Positions 6,448 through 6,504 of a DNA stretch of 6,504 nucleotides are shown piece by piece. Location: assembly GCA_003154555.1 (NCBI GenBank), contig PMDT01000344.1:1-6504 (forward strand). Reading direction: 5' to 3'. A model generated the notes under the pieces. It ran no database searches. It was not told the DNA's origin and worked only from the letters and a program-made list of their open reading frames with translations. How positions within the stretch are numbered: position 1 is the stretch's first letter; each line of letters opens with the position of its first letter. The position numbers and the translations under genes are program-made. The DNA is from Spirochaetaceae bacterium (lineage in GTDB: Bacteria; Spirochaetota; Spirochaetia; SZUA-6; Fen-1364).

Positions 6448-6504
6448 TCCGCGGACTCGGGCATCGCGGTGCTCCGCGGCGCGGTACTCCACGGATTCAG
6501 GCAT
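6448..6504 (+). repeat. Short degenerate direct repeat upstream of dnaX, reaching the window edge
   Basis: Two 17-bp copies, tccgcggactcgggcat (6448-6464) and tccacggattcaggcat (6488-6504), match at 14 positions. Between and overlapping them are two adjacent 15-bp units, cgcggtgctccgcgg (6465-6479) and cgcggtactccacgg (6480-6494), which match at 13 positions. All differences are transitions. On the minus strand each 17-bp copy begins with ATG and would read MPES plus V or A, but the copies are 40 nt apart and so in different frames. No promoter for dnaX is visible here, and the array may continue outside the window. Confidence 0.5.

Noticed and set aside
6412..6504. 30-codon minus-strand frame (MPESVEYRAAEHRD...) overlapping the dnaX start
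   Set aside because: It might be the end of an upstream gene, but it enters from the window edge and has no recognisable content. It is kept only as part of the repeat finding.
1..6504. CRISPR array, tRNA or rRNA, insertion sequence, prophage or toxin-antitoxin genes
   Set aside because: No regularly spaced repeats, cloverleaf-like segments, terminal inverted repeats or related proteins were found; nearly all of the sequence is accounted for by six ordinary genes and one glycosidase.

Overview
The window reads as a housekeeping stretch of a bacterial chromosome with fairly high GC, about 60% by eye. All recognisable genes are on the minus strand except one. The GatB start (a 'GLEVHTQLLTRTKVFC' type N-terminus) and the DnaX N-terminus ('TSTRKRPQNFLELVGQEF') resemble spirochaete homologues as I remember them. 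A Spirochaetota origin is therefore my best guess, but this is recall, not an alignment.

Layout from left to right. Positions 1-2273 (minus) hold gatC-gatA-gatB, the tRNA-dependent amidotransferase operon; gatB runs off the left edge. Positions 2274-2529 are a divergent intergenic region with a good sigma-70-type promoter firing right and a weaker candidate firing left into gatC. Positions 2530-3951 (plus) hold one single gene for a cytosolic (alpha/alpha)6-barrel glycosidase of the trehalase/GH63/mannosylglycerate-hydrolase-like group. Positions 3978-6422 (minus) hold dnaX-ybaB-recR, a widely conserved replication and recombination cluster, with a 20-nt overlap at dnaX/ybaB and a 2-nt gap at ybaB/recR. 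Positions 6423-6504, upstream of dnaX, contain a short degenerate repeat that reaches the window edge.

How the genes work together. GatCAB converts mischarged Glu-tRNA(Gln) and/or Asp-tRNA(Asn) to the amidated forms, so the host probably lacks one or both of the direct synthetases. DnaX is the clamp-loader ATPase, YbaB/EbfC a small DNA-binding protein, and RecR the recombination-mediator ring protein. The glycosidase shares no pathway with either cluster. It sits tail to tail with recR and back to back with gatC.

I found no mobile element, CRISPR array, tRNA/rRNA or defence system. The points most worth a second look are the glycosidase with its unusual active-site motifs, a possible leaderless start for gatC, and the repeat plus alternative start upstream of dnaX.
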